Of a stretch of DNA of 64,000 nucleotides, positions 24,665 to 35,100 are shown one piece after another. The notes below the pieces were generated by a model. The model had not been told where the DNA came from, did no database searches, and worked only from the letters and a program-made list of their open reading frames with translations. How positions within the stretch are numbered: the stretch's first letter is position 1; every line of letters begins with the position of its first letter. Position numbers and translations under genes: made by a program. Source of the stretch: Tupaia tana (taxonomy: Eukaryota > Chordata > Mammalia > Scandentia > Tupaiidae); assembly GCA_026018925.1 (NCBI GenBank), contig JAKSZU010000027.1, forward strand, positions 2,923,531 through 2,987,530, given 5' to 3'.

Positions 24665-24940
24665 CTTTTTTTTTCTTTTTTCTTTTTTTGGAGAGGTTTT
24701 TGCTATAGGGCGCGTGCGCTCGCCAGACAGACAGAGAGAGACAGAGAGACAGAAAGCAGGAAATCACCCCCCAGGGGGGATGGCCACACCACAGTCCCTT
24801 CTCCTCCATTCTCCTCTCGGGATCCTGGGCACGCACGCACACGCGCCCGGCGTGAGTTTAAGCCACCGGGTCCGGGACTCGAACCGCGGTCAACTACGTG
24901 GGAGTCCAGTGACATAGCCATTACGCTAACTGCTGGTCCC
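24665..24940 (-). repeat. tRNA-derived SINE, L-form, young
   Basis: Reverse copy very similar to 22073-22341, including GGGCGCGTGCGC and the uninterrupted palindrome. TCTCATGTTT at 24655-24664 and 24941-24950 is a perfect 10-bp duplication. Confidence 0.92.
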
Positions 24941-25011
24941 TCTCATGTTTGTCATCAATTTTTATTTCACTCCATCTTGGTTGAAAAACACTTTGTATAA
25001 TGTCAATTCTT

Positions 25012-25236
25012 CTCCTTCTTTAAAGATTATTTCTTTCTTCCATGGGAGAGAGGCAGAGAGACAGTCACCCCCAATAGAGTCCTCACATTGTGATCCATTC
25101 CCAATCTTGGACAGCCCTAGATCATGGGGCTCACAAACTTAGGGAGTTCAGGAAGGTTTCCAGGTGTGGGCCCAGAATCTCCCATGTGGGTCAGCCTCCC
25201 TGGGCCTGTGTTATCATGATGCCACTGGCTGCCCAA
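25012..25236 (-). repeat. Third SINE-like retroposon inside the L1
   Basis: A 225-bp insert flanked by TGTCAATTCTT (25001-25011) and TGCCAATTCTT (25237-25247). On the minus strand it starts with a tRNA-like head (GCCAGTGGCATCATGATAAC) and ends in an A-rich tail. The middle is unlike the L- or S-form. Confidence 0.7.
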
Positions 25237-25260
25237 TGCCAATTCTTTTAAATATACTGA

Positions 25261-28020
25261 GGATGGTTTAATGGTTTAGCATATGACCTGCCCTGAAGAG
25301 AATTCCACGTGTATTATTGGTGGGTGGGGAACAGCGGCACCTCTTAAAATCCCTCTCCTCACTTATCCCATCCTCTCTTTCCTCGTAGTGTCAGAGCATC
25401 TCACCCCCCGGACCTGAAACTCCTTTCTCTCATGCCCAATCCATAGGGTGTTCTTTGGTTTTCTTTTCCTTTCCCCCCTTCTTCTTCCTACTTCTTACCT
25501 CCTACTTCTTTTCTTCCTCTTGCTCTTTATTCTCTACTTTTTCCATCAGTCAGGTTTTCCTAGAACAACAAAGAACCTGAGAACTGACACAAACAGAATT
25601 TATTCCCTTCCCCCATGCCTCTTTGGTTCAGTCTCTTTCTACCCATTTTTCTGAACCTCTGTTACAAAAACTCTAGGAGCCAGGCTCATGAGAGAACTCT
25701 CCCTATGATCAGAACACTCGGGTTAAGATGAAAGACAACGTGATTTTCTTCTAGACCCACTTTGCATGGGTCGCAGACCTAATGTAAACAGTCGCTGTAA
25801 AGTCTTAATCAGCCATAGCAGGGTTATCCTCCTCCCGCAAAGTCAGCCATTGTCAATTCCTTCTTAGCCTATCTATGTCTAACGGAACCAATGTGAAGCT
25901 TTGATAGTGGCATCCTCAAAGCTGGAATCAATTTGGCTTTAATTCATTATTAACACACTACTAATATGCCTTTTGAAGTCACGGCACCAGCAGATGCCAA
26001 GAACGTAAGATTCCTCTAAGATCTTATAGCCTGTCAAGAGGTGGAAAAGCTAGTAGCATTTTGTTGCTCATCTCCAGACTTAGAGAAATGTCAGGTATAT
26101 GCATTTTATTTTGCTCTCTTAGTATTTACCCAAGTATTACTTAGTCCACATTTCTATGATTGCTTTCAGCACACTAGGTGGGTCTAATTATTTGGGGACC
26201 TTACTAACCACATCTTAATCATCTTTTTGTTTCTCATGCCAAGCATCATGCTTAGTCCATAGTAGATATTCCATGGATATTTGCAGAATGAAAGGGTACG
26301 GTCCAATGAAAATATACCACATAGAGCTTCACAGTGCTTTTCCAAAATATTATTTTAGGTACCTACTAGATTGGCATTATCACTCAAAATGCACTCTCAT
26401 CCATGTTATTTTTCTCCCAGAGACAGTCTCAAAAGTTTGGCATCATCTTCAATCTCTTCAGTGTCATATCCAGTCATTGTACTTATACAGCAATGTAGTT
26501 CAAATGTGTACTGCAAATGCACACACATGCACACACACACGGGAGCTAACCACGTAACCTGAGTACAGAGGATGGAACACTCACCCTGCCTTCTCTACGG
26601 GGAGTAGCCCTTGAAAGGCAGGGACACAGTCCTCTTAGATCTCTCAGACCTTTTAAGACCCCTGGAACTCAAATGGGCTAACTCTACCATGGACAGACCA
26701 GGCTCAGGACTCTGGGCTGAGGGGCTGGTGTGCCACAGGGAAGAGGTGCAATAGGAGAAGAGAATGGAAGGACAGAGGGGAAGGGGCGGGCTTGGCAGTG
26801 TCCTGGGGCCACCAGAGCAAAGTATCCTGTTGAGTGACTTGAACAACGGACCTGCAGTCTATCGTTCTAGGGTTCAGAAGCCTGAGGTGAAAGGATCCTT
26901 CCTAGGGCTGAGAGGGCCTGCCTGGCTTCTGGCCATGGCTGGCAACCCTTGGCGTTCCTGGGCTTGTTGCCGCACCCCCGCAGCCTCTGCCGGCCTCAGC
27001 AGTGGCGCTCTCCTGAGGTACCTGTGCCCACGCCTTTTCTTCCTGTGAGGACACCAGCCGTATTCCGTCAGGACCTACCTTAACCACCCCGTTGCACCTT
27101 GATCATCTTCAAAAACAGCTATTTCCTGTGAAGGCCCCATGCCGAGGTACTAGGAGGAGGTAGGATTGAACACCTCTTAGGAGGATGCACGCGACCCTTA
27201 GAAGGAGCAGCGATGGAAAGAGGAGGAGAGAGCAGGGCCTGGGGCTCGCACAGGTGAGGGTGGGAAGGGAAGGGAGGGAGGGACCGCTGGGCTAGTCCCA
27301 GGACATTCTCTCAGAAGAGCCCAGAGCAGGCTGAGCAGCCCTTAGGCTTGGTCCGTGGCTACAGAAGGGCTCCCTGGGAGCCGCCCACTTCGGAGGCCGA
27401 GAGGAGTAAGGCAGACACGCAGAGGTTTCGTGTTGGGTTTGAGCAGCCGCGGCTCTCTTGATGTTTCCTTTTTCCTAAAAGGACAGGGAGGAGGAAGTGC
27501 AGCGACGCGAGGACAGCAGCTCAAAGCCAGGGCTGCAGACTGAGCGCGGCTCGCTGACGTCGGGTGTTGGGGAGGACCAGGCTGAGAGAAGACACTGGAC
27601 AGCAAAGTAGCAGCCCCAAGGGCCAGGACCTGGGGGCACACAGCACCCGAGGGGGAGCTGGCCTGGGGCCCGGAGTGAGGACAGCCTCTGCTCCCTCCAG
27701 CCTGGGTGACTCTGAAAGCCTAGGGACTTGCGGGAGTCCAGGGCCATGCCGTGTCAAAGGCAGAACCTGCTACGTTGTCTGTGACTGGGGCTCTTTCTTT
27801 AACACTGTACTGGTCTTCAGGGGCCCACTAGGAGAAATTAGAAATGAACGAATTTCCCAGAGGCTTCACGGGGCTCAGAGCCCAGGGCAGGAGGACCGGC
27901 CCCTCCCTGTGGTCACCCCGGGACAATCTGTCCCAACCCTGGGACCTGCTAGCAGTGTGGACCAGAGGAAGCATTTCGGAGGTGACTGTTCATTTTGGAG
28001 TACCCGAAATTGTATTTGCT
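25261..28020. other. Mostly unassigned intergenic DNA
   Basis: AT-rich at first, GC-rich from about 26.6 kb. CTTAGTCCATAGTAGATATTCCA near 26250 suggests an L2/MIR-type remnant, and a short CA run lies at 26519-26541. No exon recognised. Confidence 0.4.
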
Positions 28021-28262
28021 TGAGGGCAGCCATACTGGCATGGAGGTAGAGGCAACCGGATCCCACATGACTGACTCTGGGTTCGTGTCCCAGACTCCAG
28101 CTTGAAAATCACGCTGGGCACATGGATGTACACGCCCAAAATCCTGAGAAGAGAATGGAAGAGAAGAGATTGCAGTGTGGCCATCCCCACTGGGGGGTGA
28201 TTTCCCGCTTTCTGTCTCTCTGTTTTTCTGGTGAGCGCACGCGCCCTATAGCAAAAACCTCT
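28021..28262 (+). repeat. tRNA-derived SINE, L-form
   Basis: Diverged head, but a good 3' end GCGCACGCGCCCTATAGCAAAAACC. Confidence 0.85.
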
Positions 28263-28344
28263 CCCAAAACAAACGAACTAACAACACTGAGTATTTAACC
28301 TATTAGGTGCGAGGAGAGCCAGAGATTCTTAAAGAACACAGAGA

Positions 28345-28426
28345 GCAGGACGCAATGGTTACGTCGCTGAACTCACACGTAGTCACCCGTGGTTCAAGTC
28401 CCAGACTGGGCGGCTCAAAACACACC

Positions 28427-28468
<42 letters not shown>

Positions 28469-28607
28469 ACGTGCCAAAATCCCAAAAGGAGAATGGAGAG
28501 GAAGGGATTGCGACGTGGTCGTCGCCTCTGGGGGGTGACTTCTGTCTCTCTGTTTCTCTGTCTCTCTGGTGAGTGCATGCACCCTACAGCAGGAAAAAAA
28601 CTCTAAA
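28345..28607 (+). repeat. tRNA-derived SINE, L-form, with expanded GT run
   Basis: The body's GT stretch has grown to a (GT)n microsatellite at 28429-28464. Confidence 0.85.
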
Positions 28608-29198
28608 CCAAAACAAAAAAGCGAAATCAAGGCAGAGAGGGTAGAGAGAGTGGGCGGGGTTACACGGAGCGGCGAGCCTAGGGAGGCCGCACGGAGCAGA
28701 TGACACTGGAGGAAGGGACATGAAGAAATGAGCTATGCGGGTGAATTCTGGGGAGAGGGACCCAGCGACAGGGTGGCCACGGCAATCCCAGAGGTGGGAT
28801 GTTCCCGGTGCATTCGAGGCCAGTTTCCAGAGAGGGGAGGGGAAGGCTCTGCCCCCGAGGACGGGGACCATGCATAATGGTTTCCGGAAGCCACCTGGCT
28901 TCCCGACCTCCCTGTCATCACGCCCGCTGGCCACACGGGTCCAAGGGTTCTGAGCTACATCTCCCAGGGGGGCTGCTTGCTGAACAGCCCCGCTTTCTGT
29001 TCCAGTGCACCCTCATCGGGGCTCTGGAGATGCGACCCAACCCGGAGAGCCCCAAGTGCCACCACAAGGACTCTGCCCTGGGCAGTGAGAACAACCGGCC
29101 GACCTCGGGGAACAGAGGCGTGCATGTGCACCCAGGAAGAAGCAATGGCCTCACTAAGCTTATGTTCTAAGATGGAAATAAAACCAGAAGCAGTGAGC
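28608..29198. other. No feature recognised
   Basis: GC-rich spacer between two SINEs in the same orientation. Confidence 0.4.
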
Positions 29199-29455
29199 TG
29201 GGCCAGCTGCTGGCATGGGGCGAAGGCACCGGATCCCACACGACCTACTGCACAGTTCGAGTCCCAGACCCTGTGGCTTAAAAACACACTGGGCGTGTGT
29301 GCGTGTGCATGCCCAAGATTCCGGAGGAGAATGGAAGAGGACGGGTTGTGCCAGGCCATGTCCCCGGGGTGGGGTGCGTTCTCACTTTCCTGCTTCCTCT
29401 CTGTCTGGCCAGTGAGCACAGGCACCCCCTTATAACAACAACGAGCAAGAAAACC
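29199..29455 (+). repeat. tRNA-derived SINE, L-form, diverged
   Basis: GGGCCAGCTGCTGGCATGGG head, AGTTCGAGTCC B-box region, GGAGGAGAATGG block. Confidence 0.8.
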
Positions 29456-29931
29456 CTAGCGATGAGCCAGCCCCGTGCAGGGCTGCTGCCTCATTGGGTC
29501 AGAAGGAACAATCGTCAGCCCCCCTCGTCAGCACAGAGCCTGAAGAGCGAGGCCTCCGAGCGCACTGGGTGGCTCCTCTCCGCCTCATACCTCGGCCATC
29601 TCAGGGCTCCTGGCTTCAGAGCGATCCGTGTGCCCTGGCGTCCAGCTCTGTGCCTGCAGCCAGACCCCCGACTTCCAGCTCCCTCCAGTTCCTGCTGTAC
29701 ACACGTACGGATGTCTCGTGCCCCACACGGAGCCGTGGGCGTTCACCTTCCACCTGCTCCTTGCCCCTCCCCCCAGTGGATTGCAGCTGTTCTTCCAACG
29801 CGGAGACCAAGGCCTGGAAGTCACTCCTGAGCTCCTCTGTCTCAGCCCAGCTGTCAGCTCATCTGTAAGCCCAGAGGTTCCTTCTTAAATGAGAAGCTGT
29901 CCTCTTGTCGCCACCCCCACTGATGCCTCTT
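29456..29931. other. No feature recognised
   Basis: GC-rich spacer. Confidence 0.4.
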
Positions 29932-30101
29932 GGGGGCTGGCAGGTGGCATGGTGGTTAAGGCTCTGTCTCACACGGCCAACCGCGGTTTGAGTCCCAGAC
30001 CTGGCGACTTGCTTTCTCACTCCTCTCCCCACCCCACCCCCATATTTCTCTGGTCAAATTGAATAATAATAATAAGTAAAATTAAGTAATTTCAATAAAA
30101 G
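29932..30101 (+). repeat. tRNA-derived SINE, S-form
   Basis: GGGGCTGGCAGGTGGCATGG head, GGTTTGAGTCC B-box region, CT stretch and GGTCAAATTGAATAATAATA tail. Confidence 0.87.
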
Positions 30102-30102
30102 A

Positions 30103-31345
30103 ACATGTGAGTTGGTCGTCCTGTTTCTGCCCAGTGGCTAATCTCAACCCTGCGGCTGAGCCAGTTAAGACGCGAGTCAGGTGTGTCTCTTCTGCCACAG
30201 CCCTCCGAGGGCTCCCATCTCGCTCGGAGGAAAAGCCAGAATCCTGCGACGCCCTCCGAGGGACGCCCTGCGTGACCCCAGGCCCTTACCGCTCTCATTC
30301 CATTCCCCATCGTGCTGTGCCCACCCCGCCCTCTCCTCCAGCGGCAGGCTGGGCTCTTCCTCGGACATGCAGACACGTCCCGGCCCGAGCCTTCACGTGT
30401 GTCCTTCCGCCTGCACACCCAGCCCCGGGGAGATGTGCACCCCGTCCCGGACTCGAGGCCTGACTCCTGTGGACGCCCTCCGAATCCCCTCCGCTGGTGA
30501 CTTCCCCACCCAGCCCACGCCCAGCCTCCTCCTGCTGTTTCCTGGCCCAGCTCATCACCTGCCCCTGCTCTCTGATCAGTTCTCTCTCTCTCTCCCTAGA
30601 CTCTGAGCTCCAGGGGGTGCGCTCTCCTGTCCGCCCCATTCATGGCCGTGCTCACGGTCCCGGCAGTGTGGACGCATAGTAGACGTGCATCGGAAACGTG
30701 CGGGCTGACAGCAGGCAGTTTCACAGCGGCAGTCACCACGCCGCCTCGGGGGCCCCCTGGTGGCCAGCGCCCAGCGCCCAGCGCCCAGGAGGCGTTCATT
30801 ACTCCTGTGGATTCCGGGGCGCTGGGAGAGGTCTCCTCCCACGGCCTGTTTTGGGGTTGGAGGGGCCTCAGGAAGGGAGGGAGCCCGGTCTAGCCCGGCA
30901 GGTCCCACGAGGGAGGCCGAGGTGGGTCCCAGCCAGCTCCTTGCATCACGGTCGCTCAGCCGTTCTGAGCCAGGGGGAGAGCTCCTCCCTGCTCCGGAGT
31001 TGGGAAACAATCTCCCTGCCAACCAGAGTGGCGCGGACCTCCCGGGACGTCCCGACTGACCCGCTCTGGCGGCGACCTGCCCTCCTGCAAAGCCTGGGCA
31101 CAGTGAGGGCAGTAGGACCGGGCGCGGGGAGCCAGGCTCTGCTGGGTCTGGGGAGCTCCTGAGGCTGAGCGCCGGGTGCAGGAAGTCCCGCACCGTGCCA
31201 CCGCCGCTGGCTGACATCTGAGCTGCCCGACTCTCAGGCTCTGCTGCCTGGAACCTCCCGGCTCCCCCAGCCACCCCTCAGCCCCCGACAACCCGCTCGC
31301 TCTGCAGGAGGGAGAGGAAGCGCCGGGGCTGGACAGCTGAGCAGG
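30103..31345 (+). promoter_or_regulatory. GC-rich upstream region, likely holding the GALNT15 promoter
   Basis: Unique-looking, GC-rich sequence with scattered CpG directly upstream of exon 1. No clear TATA box is visible. Long antisense reading frames here (for example 30576-31274) show no recognisable protein and follow from the base composition. Promoter assignment is by position only. Confidence 0.4.
30750..30766 (-). promoter_or_regulatory. CTCF-like motif upstream of GALNT15
   Basis: GGGCCCCCTGGTGGCCA is a near-consensus match, in reverse orientation, to the vertebrate CTCF core. It lies about 0.9 kb upstream of the start codon. Occupancy cannot be judged from sequence. Confidence 0.5.
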
Positions 31346-31646
31346 ATGGAACCGCTACCTTTTCCCAGGGAGAAGCGCTGGGGGCCAGGGGGACCCGCAA
31401 CTGCAGCTCCGTGTGGAGCCCCCGCAGGTGGGCTTTCAGCACGCAAGTAAGGCTATCCCTGGAGAGGGCCTGCTGTCTCCGGCCGCAGTGGGAGCAGGTC
31501 TCAGGCTGCTGGCCAGCGTCAGATGGGAAAGGAAGCCGGCTGAGTGACAGCGACACCTTCCAGGTGGACGGAGCACCCGCTGGAGGAACGGGGCCCCAGG
31601 AAAGCAACGTGAGCATGACCTGTCGCGTTTGGCTAGTCCCGGCAAC
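31346..31646 (+). promoter_or_regulatory. GALNT15: Probable 5' leader of GALNT15 with three upstream ATGs
   Basis: If transcription starts upstream of 31346, the leader contains three small reading frames: 31346-31450 (34 codons), 31523-31543 (6 codons) and 31615-31656 (13 codons). The last overlaps the GALNT15 ATG in another frame and has A at -3. The leader is GC-rich. The transcription start is not known from sequence, so the extent of this region is inferred. Confidence 0.45.
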
Positions 31647-32137
31647 ATGCTCCTGAGGAAGCGGCCCCGGCCCGGGCTGTGCAGGCTCCAGTGCTGCCTC
31701 CTGGTCCTGATGCTGGGGTGTGCCCTGGTGATGGTGGCCATGCTGCGTCCTGCCCCCCGCCACCTGCACCAGGCTGGCACGGCCCAGACCAGCAGGCACC
31801 ACCCTGAGGCAGGGTACCGTCTGGACGTCGGGGCACCCCAGGAATGGGTCCTGGAGGCCGAGGATGAGGACACGGAGTACGGGACCCTGGAGGGCCTGCC
31901 GCCCCTTCTCGCGCTGCAGGAAGATCAGCTGCTGGTGGCCGTGGTGTCACCCCGGGCCAGAGGGAACCAGAGCCAGGGCAGGAGAGCGGGCAGCTACCAG
32001 CTCGTCAAGCAGCTGCGCAGGAGAAAGGATGAGGGGGCTCCGGAGAGCGACTGGGGGGCCGAGGAGGAGGAGCTGACCCCGCTCGGCCTGGACCCGCTCG
32101 GCCTCCACCGGGCCCTGCCCGAGGTGCGACACCCGCT
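31647..32137 (+). CDS. GALNT15: GALNT15 coding exon 1: cytoplasmic tail, membrane anchor and stem
   Basis: It encodes residues 1-163 and two bases of codon 164. The ATG at 31647 is chosen because the protein then starts MLLRKR, as in human GALNT15, and has A at -3. Residues 2-13 are basic. Residues 14-33 are hydrophobic (CLLVLMLGCALVMVAML core), a signal-anchor placing the rest in the Golgi lumen. The stem is charged, with acidic runs near 70-77 and 130-140, and has one N-glycosylation sequon, N107-Q-S. Compared with my memory of the human protein, about 17 residues are missing near EEEELTP. The donor is CCGCT|GTAAGT, phase 2. In-frame codons continue upstream but contain no nearer ATG. Confidence 0.95.
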
Positions 32138-35100
32138 GTAAGTAAGGCCCCTGATTCCCTTCCCTGGAGTTGGGGCGTGTCAGGTGGCAGCCAACGTAGG
32201 ATGAGCCCTCCTGTGCTCGCCTGCCTTGTCCTTGGGTGGTGCTTCTTGTGGCCTCGTGGTCCCTGGACGAGTGGCGTCATTGTTACCTGAGCACCTGCGA
32301 GGAACGCAGCCTCAGGGTCCACCCCAGACCCGCTGAATCCGACACCCTGGGCGGGGCTGGGGTCTCCACTAAAGAAACCCTCTGATGGGAAGTAAGGAGC
32401 TCCTATTTGCTCGTCCTCTGCTGTCCTGGGTTCTAGGCCCCCTCTGACCCGGTCAGCCGCACCATCTGAGTACCACAGGAGGCAGGTTGGAGCAGGCGTT
32501 TGCACGGCGCCTCCAGTTCTAGCCCTGGCCCCAGTGCATTGCTATCTTAGGGTTCTCGTTAGTCTTTGCCTTTATTTTGGACCAGAGTCATTGCAGTGCG
32601 CGTCCCTGACTCCGGCCACGTGACTGGCTGTAATCTGGGAGACCTTTGTGTACTAGCTCATAAAGTCCTGCCAAGTCTTTACCCCCTTAGGTTGGCAGAC
32701 GTTACCCCGGGGCTGTTTACAGCTGTGGAAATAGCCACGTGGCTGCCCACAGTCACACGGCGAGCAGAGGCCGAAGCAGGGGTCCGACTGCAGGCACCAC
32801 GCTGTGGTCTGCCTGGACACCTCCCTCTGTCCCCCGTACACCAGGCTGGGGGCGATTCTAGCACCCAAGATCTAGAGTACTAACCGGCAGGGCGGTCCCA
32901 CGCCGAGGACGAGGCTGGAAAGTGTGCAGGGCATGCAGAGTGGAGCCAGGGAGGTGACAGGCTCCCCCGACCCCGTGCCCCTGCCTACCCTGGCATCATG
33001 GCCGGCCTGGTCGCCCAGTTGGCGTGCTCTCGGCTCCTGCACTCAGACGTCCTGGAAAGCAAGCGCGTCCTCTGACCTCGGGTGAGCTGCTCCGTGTGGA
33101 GCAGCAGTTGGGGGCAGGCCGCGAACTCCCCCTTGGCTCCTCGGTCACTGCATTCAGAGTCCTGCCAGCGGGCCTCCAGCCGCATGCCGGGGCCTCACTC
33201 GGCAGTCCGGGGGCCCAGCCCTGCCATCCCTATCCAGCCTTGGCTTACGAGACTCTTCAGGAAAGCCCACTGTCTCCCAGGTTTGCCCTGTCCGCACCCT
33301 GGGATTCAAACTCAGTACCTAGGTACCAAAGCCAAGTGTCATCCATGTGTTAGTGTGTTCACTGCTTGCCTCCCTGCTCTGTGAGCCCCACAGGAAACCA
33401 GCCTTAGTCTGTGCGGTGTAGACCAGTGACCCCCACACAGTAAAGCATGCACGGTCATTTCCAGTTGGATATGTTTTTCATTTTCCTAGAGCATGTCTGT
33501 GAGTGCAGTGTGTATGCTGCACACACACTCTGTGTGCGTCATGTCGTGTGGGTGGATGGTGGACATACGTGTAGTGTATCGTAGATGGGTGTAGTCATTA
33601 TGAAGTACCTGTGTGCTTAGCATGCACATATGTTTGCACGTGGTGTGATGCACACAGGTATGAGCTATGTGGTGTGTTATGTGTGCATGTACCGTGCTGT
33701 GCCTGTGAAGTGTGTGATACACATGTGTATTGTGTATGCTATACATTAGGGTGATGTGCTCATGCATGGTGCATGCATGTGCATACGTATGGCCACGTGG
33801 TGTTTGCTTTGCCTATGTTTGTGTGCTGCATGTGTGCACGTGTGTTGTCCTGTGACTGTGTTACATGTGTATGATGTGCTCTTGTGTGTATTTTGAGGGG
33901 TGCTGCATGTGTTGTGACATGTGTATGTGAGTAGGTGTACTATATTCTGCATGTGGAATGACACACACAGGTGTGTTGTGCTACAAGTGTGGGTGAATGC
34001 TGGGGCATGTGCATGCATGCTATGCATATGTGCACGTGTGTGCTGTGCATGGTGTGCATGGATGTGATGCATGTGTGGATTACATGTGTTGTGCATGTGC
34101 ACACGCACCATGCCTGCGCTCTGTGTGCGTGTGCATGCTGTGATACAGTGTTTGCTTCATGTTTGTGTAGTACGTGTGTGCACATGTACGTGTGTGTGTT
34201 GCGTGCTAGGCTGCATGTGTGTAATAGGTGTGTTGTTCATCATCTGAGTTGCACACGTGTATGTGTGCAGACGTGTTAGGTGTGTTCACTCGTGTGCTGT
34301 GACATGTGGTGTGTGATGTGCAGTGTGAGACACAAGTCCAGGCACATTCTGTGCCATGCGTTTGATGTGCACATGCATGTTCTCCTGTGTGTGTGCACCA
34401 CTTCGGCGGTGGCTTCTGCCCACCGGTGTAACCAAACCGGCTTAGTTTGCTTGGACTCCCTGGTCTGAAAGTCCCCGGCAGCGGCAGTGGCAGCGGCAGC
34501 GGGGAAACCTCTCAGCCCCCGGAGAGGCGGGACGTGGGGCTCCACCCCGCTCGCCGGTTCGCTCAGGCCCGCCGGCTTCGCGAGGAGGTGTGCTGCGCCC
34601 TCTGCTGGCCCCGGCCTGCGCGTGCGGCGGCTGCGCCCCAGACCCTGGCCCCGACTCCGTGTCCATCCGCAGCTCCGGCGCTGACGCTTCCTTCTCACAC
34701 CTCTCCTGGACGCACGCGAGTCCCTGCAAAGCCAAGCAACGAGCCCTACCCTCCCTCCAGGCCCGCTCCCTCCCGCCCCTTTACAGCCAGGTGAGAGGAC
34801 AGCAGTGCCCAGCGCCCCCCTGCGGCCCTGCACTGCTTTCCCACAGGGCCGGGGAGCCTGGGCGTCTGCAGCCTCTGCCTGCCGCCTGCCGTGGCTCCCT
34901 CCACCCCTCTGGATCACGGGGGCAATGCTCCTACGTTAAAGAGGCACCGTGTGAGCAAGTGCTTTGTCCTCTCCGGGTCTAGGGCAGTGGCTCCATCAGA
35001 ACGTCGGGAGGGCTCGTTTAAATGCAGATGCCTGGGGCCAACAGGTGTCCTGGTGGTTAAGGTGCTGGACTCCCACATGGCTGACCATGGTTCGAGTCCT

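Larger units (their letters stand above)
24470..25260 (-). mobile_element. Third antisense L1 segment, interrupted twice
   Basis: L1 ORF2 antisense sequence at 24470-24664, 24941-25011 and 25237-25260 becomes continuous once the SINE at 24665 and the retroposon at 25012 are removed. Confidence 0.68.

Noticed and set aside
30576-31274. 232-codon antisense frame upstream of GALNT15
   Set aside because: Composition-driven; no domain, no homology recalled, and it falls in the likely promoter region.
33486-34279. His/Met/Cys-rich open frames in the TG tract
   Set aside because: Produced by the TG/CA repeat sequence; no start context or conservation argument.
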